Of a stretch of 64,000 nt of DNA, positions 52,192 to 61,461 are shown piece after piece. Both the position numbers and the translations under genes were made by a program. The stretch lies in contig NZ_LBIO01000043.1 in the NCBI RefSeq assembly GCF_001280505.1, forward strand, positions 62,001-126,000, in the 5' to 3' direction. The first letter of the stretch is position 1. Each line of letters starts with the position of its first letter. This DNA is from Mangrovimonas sp. TPBH4 (GTDB lineage: Bacteria; Bacteroidota; Bacteroidia; Flavobacteriales; Flavobacteriaceae). The notes under the pieces were generated by a model, which saw only the letters and a program-made list of their open reading frames with translations, did no database searches and had not been told where the DNA came from.

Positions 52192-53031
52192 TTGAAAATC
52201 AAAAGAAAAGTAGAAATCGCCGTAATATCTGATGTCCATTTGGGAACCTATGGGTGTCACGCCAAGCAACTATTGACGTATTTAAACAGCATCCAACCTA
52301 AAAAACTCATTTTGAATGGAGACATTATTGATATTTGGCAATTTAGCAAACGATACTTTCCAAAATCCCATTTAAGAGTCATCAAAAAAATTATGGACAT
52401 GTCTGCCGACGGGGTTGAAATTATCTATGTTACGGGTAATCACGATGAAATGTTGCGCAAATTTAGCGATATGACGATCGGAAATATCTCTATAGTGGAT
52501 AAAGCGGTTTTGGAATTGGATGGCAAAAAGGCATGGATTTTCCACGGGGATGTATTTGATGTTTCCATTCAAAATGCCAAATGGCTTGCCAAATTGGGTG
52601 GATACGGTTATGACTTATTAATTTTATTGAACCGCCTTAGCAATTGGGTATTGGAGAAATTAGGGAAAGAGAAATACTCCCTTTCCAAAAAGATTAAGAA
52701 CAGCGTAAAACGCGCTGTAAAATACATTAGCGATTTCGAGCAGGTTGCTTCAGACCTTGCTATTGAGAATGGTTATGACTATGTGATTTGTGGTCACATT
52801 CACCAACCTAAAATGGTGATTAAAGAGAATAAGTACGGGAAAACCATGTACCTGAATTCTGGTGATTGGGTTGAAAACTTCACTGCTTTGGAATACCAGT
52901 TCAAACGCTGGAAAGTCTATAATTACAGCAAGGACAAACTATCCCCCTTCTATGCCGACGAGGATATTAAGGATATGGAAGTTAAGGATTTGATTGCTGC
53001 CATTACCATAGTAGATCAACACGCCAAATAA
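52192..53031 (+). CDS. metallophosphoesterase, LpxH/UDP-diacylglucosamine pyrophosphatase-like
   Basis: 279 residues with a TTG start at 52192 (LKIKRKVEIAVISDVHLG), chosen because the DVH metal motif follows at once. Metal ligands: SDVHLG, NGDIIDIW, TGNHDE, HGDVFD and GHIHQP, the full calcineurin-like set. Related Bacteroidota proteins are annotated as UDP-2,3-diacylglucosamine diphosphatase, a lipid A enzyme, but a dedicated LpxH assignment needs comparison. It converges on the GlcD/GlcF fusion with 1 bp between stops. Confidence 0.82.
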   Translation: MKIKRKVEIAVISDVHLGTYGCHAKQLLTYLNSIQPKKLILNGDIIDIWQFSKRYFPKSHLRVIKKIMDMSADGVEIIYVTGNHDEMLRKFSDMTIGNISIVDKAVLELDGKKAWIFHGDVFDVSIQNAKWLAKLGGYGYDLLILLNRLSNWVLEKLGKEKYSLSKKIKNSVKRAVKYISDFEQVASDLAIENGYDYVICGHIHQPKMVIKENKYGKTMYLNSGDWVENFTALEYQFKRWKVYNYSKDKLSPFYADEDIKDMEVKDLIAAITIVDQHAK

Positions 53032-53032
53032 C

Positions 53033-55948
53033 TTACACCAAAGCTTGTTTTAGAATAGTTATGGGGTGTAAGGCCTCCACCGAAGTTCCGTCTTTTATCT
53101 GGTGTCTACAGCTGGTTCCATTCGCAGCAATGATAACATCTTTTTGAGCCTTTCTAATTGCAGGAAATAAGGTTTGTTCTCCAATGGTCATACTCACTTC
53201 ATAATGCTCCTTTTCATACCCAAAACTTCCTGCCATACCACAGCAACCACTCGGGATTAGGGTAACTTTGTAGTTTTTAGGAAAATTAAGTACATCAAAA
53301 CTCGATTTTTGGTTGCTCAATGCTTTTTGATGGCAATGCCCATGGAATTTAATGGTCTTGGATTCTTGAGTAAACTGCTCTTTTTTAATGTTTCCTAAAT
53401 TGATTTCATTCTGGAAAAATTCTTCGAACAAAAATGTATTGGCCGCAACAGATTTGGCTGCTTCCCTGTCCTCTGCCAAGGATAAATATTCGTCCTTAAA
53501 AGTTAAAATTGCCGAAGGTTCTATTCCAACCAAAGGTGTGTCTTTTGAAATTTTACCTTTGAACAACTCCACATTTTTATCAGCTACTTTTTTCGCTTGT
53601 TCCAGAAGTCCTTTGGAGAGAAAACTTCTGCCCGATTCTGCATTATCCAAAATAATCACTTGGTAATTTAGGCGCTTCATCAACTCCAAAAAATCAATTC
53701 CAATATTGGCATCCAAATAGTTAACAAACTCATCATTAAACAAATATATCGTTTTAATGAAATTATTTTCAACTTTTTGTTTTTCAGATCCTTTAAATAC
53801 AATACTTAAACTTTTAGATGAAATTAAAGGAAGTGCTCTTTCGGGAGCTACCTGCATGATATTTTTTAACCCTGAAGCAATAATTTTGTTGGAAAACATG
53901 AAGTTAGTAAGACTTGGAGACAGGCTTCCAAATCTATTCAAAGAATTATTATATGCGAACAATTTGGTACGCCAGGAGATACCATTTTCCTTTTGGTACT
54001 GGTATAAAAATTCAGCTTTCAAACGTGCCATATCAACACTACTGGGGCACTCACTAGCACAGGCCTTACAACTCAAACACAAATCGAAAACCTCTTTTAA
54101 TTCCTCATGGTTAAATCTGTTTGGCTTCTCGCTGTTGGTTAAAAATTCCCTTAAAGTATTGGCTCTAGCCCTTGTGGCGTCCTTTTCATTTTGGGTAGCG
54201 CGATAACTTGGGCACATAGTCCCTCCAAATTCGGGTAGTTTTCTACAATCGCCAGAGCCATTACATTTTTCAGTTTCTCGCAGAATACCCTGAGATTCTG
54301 AAAAATCTAAAAACGTCTCTATTTCTGGTTCCTTTCTATCTGCAACATAACGCAAAGATTGATCCATTGGGAAAGCCTCGACAATCTTTCCAGGATTGAA
54401 TATGCCTTTAGGATCAAAAGCTGTTTTGATTCGCTTTAAAATTTGATAATTCTCAATCCCAATCATCAGTGGAATAAACTCCCCTCGCACAATTCCTTCC
54501 CCATGCTCACCACTCATGGCGCCATTGTATTTTTTCACCAAATGGGCTACATCTGTGGTGATTTTTCTAAACAGTAATACATCGTCACTTTGTTTCAAAT
54601 TTAAAATAGGACGCAAATGCAACTCTCCAGCACCGGCATGCGCATAGTAAATGGCTTTTTGCCCATAAGCTTCCATTAACTTTGTAAACTCACCAATATA
54701 GGCATCTAAATCTGCCAAAGCCACTGCGGTATCTTCAATACAAGCAGCCGACTTCTTATCCCCAATCATATTTCCCAAAAGCCCCAATCCTGCTTTGCGC
54801 AATTCAATAGCCTTATCCATTTCACCCCCATACAACAACGCATTTGCATAGCTTTGGGTATACAATTCAATAGCTTCGAGCAAAAGGGAAGCCATTTGTT
54901 TCACTTCCTCTTTACTATTAGCCCTCACTTCACACATCAAAATCGCCTCTGGGTCTCCTTCAATAAACTGTCTGTTGTCCTGCTGTGTTTTGTTATGCTT
55001 GGTCAAATCCAAAATGGTTTTGTCCATCATCTCACAACTGTACAAATCGTGCTCCATTACGGGCCCTACAGCCTTCATGCAATCTGCAATGGAAGTAAAA
55101 TGAAGCGCTACCATAATACTTTCTGAAGGTGGCAAGACATCCAATTGCAAGGTGATTTCTGTTGAAAAAGCTAAAGTCCCTTCACTTCCAGCCAGCAATT
55201 GGCACATATTAAAAGATGCTTCTGCATCTGAAAACACATCAGATTTAACCAGTTCATCTATGGCATAGCCGGTATTTCTTCTATGGATTTCTGGTTTTGG
55301 ATAGGCCGTAATAATACGTTCTTGAACCTCTTTAGATGCCAATTCTTCATAAATTGTCCTGTAAATCTGTCCTTCCACACCCTGTTGTTGCTGCTTTCCG
55401 TGGAATTCTTCTTTTGAAACAGATGCAAACAACACGGCACTCCCATCACTCAAAATCGTTTTTACAGACACTACTTTATCCCTTGTCACTCCATATTTAA
55501 TCGAAGTCGATCCAGAAGAATTATTCCCCACCATGCCGCCAATCATACAGCGATTGGACGTAGACGTATTGGGAGCAAAAAAGAGCCCAAAAGGTTTTAG
55601 GTAATTGTTTAAGGCATCCCTAACTACTCCAGGCTGCACCGTCACCGTTCGTTCCTTTTCATTAATATTTAGAATCTTGGTAAAGTATTTGGAGACATCC
55701 ACAACTATGCCTGGCCCCACACATTGTCCTGCCAAAGAAGTTCCTGCCGTACGAGGAATTAAAGACGTATTATTGGCACTAGCAAAGCTTATAAGGGCCC
55801 GAATATCCTTTTCTGACTTTGGATACGCCACCGCCAAAGGCAACATTCTATACACCGAAGCATCGGTAGCATACATGGCCTTCATCAAATCGTCACAATA
55901 CAATTCGCCATCCAACTGAGCCTCTAGTGTTTGCAGTGCTTTAGTCAT
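53033..55948 (-). CDS. FAD-linked oxidase/Fe-S fusion (GlcD plus GlcF type; D-lactate or glycolate dehydrogenase-like)
   Basis: 971 residues. N-terminal FAD_binding_4 domain with PRTAGTSLAGQCVG and the C-terminal FAD-oxidase part (HAGAGELHLRPIL, MSGEHGEGIVRG). From about 560 a [4Fe-4S] dicluster module: CNGSGDCRKLPEFGG...MCPSYRA and CLSCKACASECPSSVDM. Two CCG domains end it (HGHCHQKALSN, PSGCCGMAGSFGYEKEHYE). It oxidises a 2-hydroxyacid and passes electrons to the membrane quinone pool. Substrate not determined. Confidence 0.9.
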   Translation of the reverse strand: MTKALQTLEAQLDGELYCDDLMKAMYATDASVYRMLPLAVAYPKSEKDIRALISFASANNTSLIPRTAGTSLAGQCVGPGIVVDVSKYFTKILNINEKERTVTVQPGVVRDALNNYLKPFGLFFAPNTSTSNRCMIGGMVGNNSSGSTSIKYGVTRDKVVSVKTILSDGSAVLFASVSKEEFHGKQQQQGVEGQIYRTIYEELASKEVQERIITAYPKPEIHRRNTGYAIDELVKSDVFSDAEASFNMCQLLAGSEGTLAFSTEITLQLDVLPPSESIMVALHFTSIADCMKAVGPVMEHDLYSCEMMDKTILDLTKHNKTQQDNRQFIEGDPEAILMCEVRANSKEEVKQMASLLLEAIELYTQSYANALLYGGEMDKAIELRKAGLGLLGNMIGDKKSAACIEDTAVALADLDAYIGEFTKLMEAYGQKAIYYAHAGAGELHLRPILNLKQSDDVLLFRKITTDVAHLVKKYNGAMSGEHGEGIVRGEFIPLMIGIENYQILKRIKTAFDPKGIFNPGKIVEAFPMDQSLRYVADRKEPEIETFLDFSESQGILRETEKCNGSGDCRKLPEFGGTMCPSYRATQNEKDATRARANTLREFLTNSEKPNRFNHEELKEVFDLCLSCKACASECPSSVDMARLKAEFLYQYQKENGISWRTKLFAYNNSLNRFGSLSPSLTNFMFSNKIIASGLKNIMQVAPERALPLISSKSLSIVFKGSEKQKVENNFIKTIYLFNDEFVNYLDANIGIDFLELMKRLNYQVIILDNAESGRSFLSKGLLEQAKKVADKNVELFKGKISKDTPLVGIEPSAILTFKDEYLSLAEDREAAKSVAANTFLFEEFFQNEINLGNIKKEQFTQESKTIKFHGHCHQKALSNQKSSFDVLNFPKNYKVTLIPSGCCGMAGSFGYEKEHYEVSMTIGEQTLFPAIRKAQKDVIIAANGTSCRHQIKDGTSVEALHPITILKQALV

Positions 55949-56102
55949 TCCCTTACAAGATTTTTAAGCGGTTTTTGATTTTAGAATTTCGACTAAATTA
56001 GAACAAGAAATTCAATTTTAACATATTTTGAACATTATTCTTTACCAAGCCAATCCCAAAAATTGTAATTTCGATTTAACAAATCTTAAACCTAAATTAC
56101 TT

Positions 56103-56603
56103 ATGAAAAAATTGTTTTTAATAGCCTTAACCTGCATTGGTTTTTCGTTTGCTACCCAAGCGCAGATGATTTCCCCAAACGCCATCGGACTGCGCCTTGG
56201 TGACAGTGACGGGATTGGTGCTGAAATTTCTTATCAAAGGGCCCTTGGTCTAGACAACCGTCTGGAAGTAGACTTTGGATGGCGGAACGGAAACCGACAT
56301 GATGGGGTTAAACTTACCGGCATCTACCAATGGGTTTGGAACATTGATGGTGGCTTTAATTGGTATGCAGGACCTGGAGCTGGTCTAGCCTCTTATGAAG
56401 AGCATTATCATCATGGAAATGTATACCATGATGAACACGATACCTTTATCTTTATTGCAGGAGACGTTGGGATAGAATATAGTTTTGATTTCCCATTATT
56501 ACTTTCTTTCGACCTTAGACCTGAATGGGGGTTTGGAGACAGTGCCCATGACAATAACGACTTAGACTTTGATCTTGCACTTGGCGTGCGCTACCAATTT
56601 TAA
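56103..56603 (+). CDS. small outer-membrane beta-barrel protein
   Basis: 166 residues from the ATG at 56103 (MKKLFLIALTCIGFSFATQAQ, a clear signal peptide); the longer frame from 56028 is rejected. Amphipathic strands, a His-rich loop (EEHYHHGNVYHDEHD) that could bind metal, and a final strand ending ALGVRYQF with the aromatic terminal residue of outer-membrane barrels. Function unknown. Confidence 0.8.
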   Translation: MKKLFLIALTCIGFSFATQAQMISPNAIGLRLGDSDGIGAEISYQRALGLDNRLEVDFGWRNGNRHDGVKLTGIYQWVWNIDGGFNWYAGPGAGLASYEEHYHHGNVYHDEHDTFIFIAGDVGIEYSFDFPLLLSFDLRPEWGFGDSAHDNNDLDFDLALGVRYQF

Positions 56604-56623
56604 ACAAACAGCATTTTAATAAA

Positions 56624-56654
56624 TAAAAAGCCACCTATAAAAAGGTGGTTTTTT
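56624..56654. terminator. bidirectional terminator
   Basis: AAAAAG-CCACCT (56625-56636), loop ATAAAA, AGGTGG-TTTTTT (56643-56654), between the barrel gene and convergent bshA. Confidence 0.8.
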
Positions 56655-56678
56655 ATTTATTAAATTAAGTCGAATCTC

Positions 56679-57815
56679 TTAAATGACTACACTGTTCTTT
56701 AAAGTTCTTTCATAGATCGCCTCATATTGAGGGACAATTTCGTGTAAATCAAAATTGGCCGCTTGTGCCTTGGCTTGTTTTTTGAAAAGCTTGAGTGTTG
56801 ATGGCTCCCTTAAAATTGTCAGAGCGTTTTTACTCATGCCTTCTACATCTCCAACAGGACTTAAAAACCCGGAAAAACCATTGATATTTACTTCAGGGAT
56901 CCCCCCAGAATTACTCGAAATAACAGGAACTCCAGAAGCCATGGCCTCCAAAGCGGCCAGGCCAAAACTCTCTGTTTCCGAAGGCAATAAAAACAAATCG
57001 GAAAAACATAAAATCCTATCTATTTCATTGCTATTTCCAAAAAACACCACTTTGTCTTGTATTCCCAATTCTTCACATAACCGCTCGGCAGGCTCCTTTT
57101 CAGGTCCTTGACCAACCATCATAAGCTTCGCGGGAATTTCCTTTTGAATGTTATAAAAAATCTTAACAACGTCTGTAATACGCTTTACCTTTCTGAAGTT
57201 ACTAATGTGTGTTACAATTCGTTCATCATCACTCGCCATCATACCTCGTTGGCAATCTGTGAAATTGTTCTTGTGTTTGTCCAAATCAATAAAATTGGTC
57301 ACGACATCAATATCCTTTTTAATAGCGAACAAACGCAGGGTATCCTGTTTTAAATCTTCCGAAACAGAAGTCACCGCATCCGATTTATTGATACTAAAGG
57401 TTACGGCTGGTTTGTAAAACGGATGACTCCCCACCAAGGTAATGTCCGTACCATGCAAAGTCGTAACGATAGGAACATAAATGCCTTCCTCAATCAACAT
57501 TTTCTTGGCCATATAGGCTGCGTAGGCATGGGGAATGGCATAATGCACATGCAAAATTTCAATGCCATGCAATTTCACCATATCCACCAATTTACTGGAA
57601 AGCGCCAATTCATAAGGTTGGTAATGAAATAAAGGATATTCTGGCACGTTGACCTCGTGGAAGTGAACATGGCTTCCTAAAAGCTCCAACCTAACAGGTT
57701 GTTTATAAGTGATAAAATGAACTTCGTGTCCGCGTTTGGACAATTCTATACCTAGTTCGGTAGCTACAACCCCACTTCCTCCAAAAGTAGGATAACATAC
57801 TATACCTATTTTCAT
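56679..57815 (-). CDS. bshA: N-acetyl-alpha-D-glucosaminyl L-malate synthase (bacillithiol biosynthesis)
   Basis: 378 residues, GT4 glycosyltransferase. N-terminus KIGIVCYPTFGGSGVVATELG and HVHYAIPHAYAAYMAKKML are BshA-specific; the sugar-nucleotide site has FLLPSETESFGLAALEAMASG and NSGGIPEV. It joins UDP-GlcNAc and malate as the first step to bacillithiol, the thiol used instead of glutathione in Bacteroidota. It follows the GH3 gene by 3 bp. Confidence 0.95.
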   Translation of the reverse strand: MKIGIVCYPTFGGSGVVATELGIELSKRGHEVHFITYKQPVRLELLGSHVHFHEVNVPEYPLFHYQPYELALSSKLVDMVKLHGIEILHVHYAIPHAYAAYMAKKMLIEEGIYVPIVTTLHGTDITLVGSHPFYKPAVTFSINKSDAVTSVSEDLKQDTLRLFAIKKDIDVVTNFIDLDKHKNNFTDCQRGMMASDDERIVTHISNFRKVKRITDVVKIFYNIQKEIPAKLMMVGQGPEKEPAERLCEELGIQDKVVFFGNSNEIDRILCFSDLFLLPSETESFGLAALEAMASGVPVISSNSGGIPEVNINGFSGFLSPVGDVEGMSKNALTILREPSTLKLFKKQAKAQAANFDLHEIVPQYEAIYERTLKNSVVI

Positions 57816-57818
57816 GAT

Positions 57819-60764
57819 TTAATCTTCAATAATAGCCTCGTATATGAAGCGTTGTATTTCGGTTCGAATATTTTCTCTCAACAACAAATTCTTTCCTGCT
57901 GTTGGATACGTTCGGTTTGCCAAAAATACGTATATAATTTCTTCTTCCGGGTCTGCCCAGGCATAAGTTCCCGTAAATCCAGAGTGTCCAAAACTTGTCA
58001 TGGACAAACATCCACAGGTGGGTCCACTTTCCCCTAATTGAGGCTTATCAAACCCTACTCCTCTTCTATTATCATCATCACAATAATAACAAGTGTTGAA
58101 TTTCTCTATGGTTTCTGGTTTTAAATATCGTCTACCTCCGTAAAACCCTTTTTGGAGATACATTTGCATAATCTTGGCCACATCATTGGCATTGCTAAAC
58201 AAACCGGCATGCCCCCCTACACCATTTTCCATAGCCGCTCCCATGTCATGGACATACCCCTGAATGGTCTGATAGCGATAGTAATCATCCACTTCGGTAG
58301 GGATTATTTGAGAATTGCTAAACAGTTTTGAAGGATTATATGTAGTATGATTTGCTCCCAACGCCTTATAAAAGTGCTCTTGTGCCAACTTGTCCAAAGA
58401 TTGGTCGTAAAAACCCTCTATATATTTCTTTAAAATATAATACGGCATATCACTATATCGATACCCGGGCTTGGTAAGTAGGTCACTTTCCATAATTATT
58501 TTTTGCATGGTATCTGGATAATCATATCGCAAATAGACTTCATCGGCCACCTTAATATTAAATTTAGGACTTGGCTTACGTCTGTAGTATTCCGGACTTG
58601 GCTTATTCAAGGAGTCCAAGGTTGCCGTATAAAAAGGAATCCAAGGTTTCAATTGGGCGCAATGCGACAGCATTTCTTTAATGGTTATATTTTTTTTATT
58701 TGACCCCTTATATTCCGGAAGAATTTTTGACAACTTGGTATTCAGACTGATTTCACCGCGCTCTTCCAGTTCCATCACCAATGGCAAGGTGGCCAAAATT
58801 TTTGTGAGTGATGCTAAATCGTAGATATCACTAGATTTTACCTTTTCATCGCCCTCATAGGTGTGTTTCCCAAAATTTTTATTGTAAATCACCTTTCCCT
58901 TTCTGGCAACCAACAATTGAATTCCAGGTGTCATTTCATTATAGACTGCATAATTGGCTATGGAATCCACCTTTTTCAATCGTTCCGAACTCATCCCAAC
59001 ACTTTCGGGCAAGCCATAGCCCAACAACTCAATGTCTGTATATTCAATGCCTTCTCCTTCCTTAAAATAGTCTCCTGCAGATACAGGTAAATGTCCTTTT
59101 GCCGGTAAGGCCCCAAACAACATTTGTGCAGACTTTTCCTGCGCTATCTTACTATTTTGATAACTCACTACAATTCCTTCAATATTTTCAATGGACTTTA
59201 ATCCCATCAAGGCATAAGGACGGGCAAACACATCCAAAATCACATTATTGGTCCTAGCAATTTCATACAACCATACCAATTCCTGATTGCTAAACTCATG
59301 AGATTTCCATGGAGATGCATTAGATTTATGCAAGCCTATAATAACCGTATTATAATTTTGGAGCTTTGTTAGCAACTCATCCAATTTATCAGCTTTCACC
59401 TCATGTACTTTGGTATACTTTTGAAGCTCATTAAAGAACACCGAACCATCATCATCTCCAAATTGTAAATAGGCAATCTTTTTGGTGTCTAAATGCCTAA
59501 TTGGCAATAATTGTTGTTTGTTACGAACCACTGTAATGGCAGCTTCCATCAATTGGCTGTACAGCAAATCGTCCTTAAGTCTATTAAGATCTTCTACCAA
59601 ATGTTCAGTTTCAATAGGCTTGTAATGATCTAATCCAACCTTATATTTAGCCATTAAAATTTTCTTAACCGAATGTGCCAAACGCTCCTCTGAAATAATG
59701 CCTTTGGCATAGGCCTCTCCCAATTTGGTAACACCGGTGGACACATCCTCGGACATCAACAACACATCATTTCCCGCCAAAAAGGCTGCAAGGTCCACAT
59801 CACCTGATTCACTAAAATTGGAAACCCCTTTCATTTCCAAGGCATCGGTAAAGATCAATCCTTGAAATTGAAGACGTTCTCGTAAAATATCGGTTACAAT
59901 GCGTTCCGACAAAGAAGACGGATATCCTTGCCTAGGCTCTAAACTAGGGACATTTAAATGGGCCACCATCACACTGGATAAGCCCTCCTTAATCAATCTT
60001 TTGTATGGATATAGTTCTATAGAATCGATGCGTCTTTCATCAAAGCCAATCGTTGGCAATGTTTTATGCGAATCTCCTTCGGTATCGCCATGCCCAGGGA
60101 AATGCTTGGCATTTGCCAACACACCCGCACTTTGCATGCCCCTCATAAAAGCCAAAGCCTTGGTGGTAACATTATCGCGATCCTCGCCAAAGGAACGATT
60201 TCCAATAATTGGATTGGCTGGATTCGTGTTAATATCTACAACCGGTGCAAAATTGAAGTGTACCCCCAAACGCTTACAGTGTTCCCCAACCTGATAACCG
60301 GCTTGCTGAACCAAAGCATTATCCTTAATGGCTCCCAAGGTCATGTTCCATGGAAAAGCATAGGTAGAATCCAAGCGCATGCTCAAGCCCCATTCGGCAT
60401 CCATCCCAATTAGCATTGGTACTTTAGACAGCGCCTGTAGCTCATTGTTAAGTCTCGCTTGTCTTACTGGACCGCCTTTGGAATAAATGATGCCGCCAAT
60501 ATGATGTTCTGAAATTAAGTTCTCAATCTTTTCCCTTGTCTTTGCATCCTGACTTGAAAACACCTGTACCATAAACAATTGTCCAAGTTTCTCCTCTAGG
60601 GTCATTTTATTATAAATACTATCCACCCATTTTTGTTGGGCTACAACATTTTCTGCTAATAAAGGATTGATTGTAACATTACTTTGCGTTGGACTGTTTT
60701 TGGCCCAAGCATAATAAAAACAGGATAATAGAATGATAGAAGTTAGGGAATATATGTATCTCAT
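57819..60764 (-). CDS. GH3 beta-N-acetylglucosaminidase fused to a serine beta-lactamase-like domain
   Basis: 981 residues with signal peptide. NagZ-type GH3 part (about 45-400): KHFPGHGDTEGDSH holds the catalytic His-Asp dyad and IFTDALEMKG the nucleophile Asp. A GH3 C-terminal-like part follows (about 405-565). From about 590 a class C beta-lactamase/DD-peptidase-like domain has the SxxK motif (SLTK, about 651), YRYSDMPYYIL and HSGFTGTY. Predicted periplasmic and active on peptidoglycan, cutting sugar and peptide or ester parts. In operon with bshA and perhaps the gene at 60945. Confidence 0.9.
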   Translation of the reverse strand: MRYIYSLTSIILLSCFYYAWAKNSPTQSNVTINPLLAENVVAQQKWVDSIYNKMTLEEKLGQLFMVQVFSSQDAKTREKIENLISEHHIGGIIYSKGGPVRQARLNNELQALSKVPMLIGMDAEWGLSMRLDSTYAFPWNMTLGAIKDNALVQQAGYQVGEHCKRLGVHFNFAPVVDINTNPANPIIGNRSFGEDRDNVTTKALAFMRGMQSAGVLANAKHFPGHGDTEGDSHKTLPTIGFDERRIDSIELYPYKRLIKEGLSSVMVAHLNVPSLEPRQGYPSSLSERIVTDILRERLQFQGLIFTDALEMKGVSNFSESGDVDLAAFLAGNDVLLMSEDVSTGVTKLGEAYAKGIISEERLAHSVKKILMAKYKVGLDHYKPIETEHLVEDLNRLKDDLLYSQLMEAAITVVRNKQQLLPIRHLDTKKIAYLQFGDDDGSVFFNELQKYTKVHEVKADKLDELLTKLQNYNTVIIGLHKSNASPWKSHEFSNQELVWLYEIARTNNVILDVFARPYALMGLKSIENIEGIVVSYQNSKIAQEKSAQMLFGALPAKGHLPVSAGDYFKEGEGIEYTDIELLGYGLPESVGMSSERLKKVDSIANYAVYNEMTPGIQLLVARKGKVIYNKNFGKHTYEGDEKVKSSDIYDLASLTKILATLPLVMELEERGEISLNTKLSKILPEYKGSNKKNITIKEMLSHCAQLKPWIPFYTATLDSLNKPSPEYYRRKPSPKFNIKVADEVYLRYDYPDTMQKIIMESDLLTKPGYRYSDMPYYILKKYIEGFYDQSLDKLAQEHFYKALGANHTTYNPSKLFSNSQIIPTEVDDYYRYQTIQGYVHDMGAAMENGVGGHAGLFSNANDVAKIMQMYLQKGFYGGRRYLKPETIEKFNTCYYCDDDNRRGVGFDKPQLGESGPTCGCLSMTSFGHSGFTGTYAWADPEEEIIYVFLANRTYPTAGKNLLLRENIRTEIQRFIYEAIIED

Positions 60765-60875
60765 AAAGAATTTTAGGCCAAAGAATTAATTATCAGCCAA
60801 AATAATACTTTTGCAAGGAAGAGTAAAAAACTTTAAGAGAGTTTTATAAAGAAGCTACTAACAATACCAAAAAAT

Positions 60876-60915
60876 AAAAAGAAGCTGCTTTTGATTATTA
60901 AAGCAGCTTCTTTTT
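60876..60915 (-). terminator. terminator after the 160-aa conserved gene
   Basis: AAAAAGAAGCTGCTTT (60876-60891) pairs with AAAGCAGCTTCTTTTT (60900-60915), 16 bp; A/T tracts both sides so it works leftward for the gene ending at 60945. Confidence 0.8.
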
Positions 60916-60944
60916 AATATCATGATATTTATTGAATTAGTATC

Positions 60945-61427
60945 TTACAAAAATCTAGAATGCCAACTATCTTTGGCAGGCACTTCCCAGTTTTCGTTAA
61001 ACTCGGCAATGTTGGTCACCAAATTGTTAAACACAATGGTATTTTTGGACACGGCTTTGTCCTTGGCCATTTTTTTAAAATCAACCAAACTTTTGTAGGC
61101 GATAAATTCCCCTTGCTTGTAGGACACATTCATTTTGTCCATTAAATCTACACCGTATTCCTTCTCCAATTCTTGAATAAAATGAACCGAAGCATCTATA
61201 GAGCACCCTGTGGCCTTATTTAAGTTTTGATTCAAACCTAAAACAATAAATCGCTTGTATATAATTTTATACCCCGCATGCAAATCACTACCGTGTGCCG
61301 TCCAATTATGGACAAATTCATTTAATTTGGTTTCCAACTCCTGTATTTCATCATCGGTGAACGTTCTATTGGCTTGGTAAATCCAAACTCTGGATTCTTC
61401 TGGTAAGGTATCAAAATCAACTAACAT
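60945..61427 (-). CDS. conserved Bacteroidota protein of unknown function (often mislabelled ABC transporter ATPase)
   Basis: 160 residues with no Walker motifs, signal peptide or membrane helix. Notable: RVWIYQANRTFTDDEIQELE at the start, WTAHGSDLHAGYKIIYKRFIVL, and a conserved-looking Cys in ATGCSIDASVHFIQELEKEYG. Very similar small proteins in Flavobacteria are called ABC transporter ATPase in databases without basis in the sequence. Function unknown; a strong terminator separates it from the GH3/bshA genes. Confidence 0.75.
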   Translation of the reverse strand: MLVDFDTLPEESRVWIYQANRTFTDDEIQELETKLNEFVHNWTAHGSDLHAGYKIIYKRFIVLGLNQNLNKATGCSIDASVHFIQELEKEYGVDLMDKMNVSYKQGEFIAYKSLVDFKKMAKDKAVSKNTIVFNNLVTNIAEFNENWEVPAKDSWHSRFL

Positions 61428-61461
61428 AGCTATTATTATTTATGCCTACAAAAGTACAATT

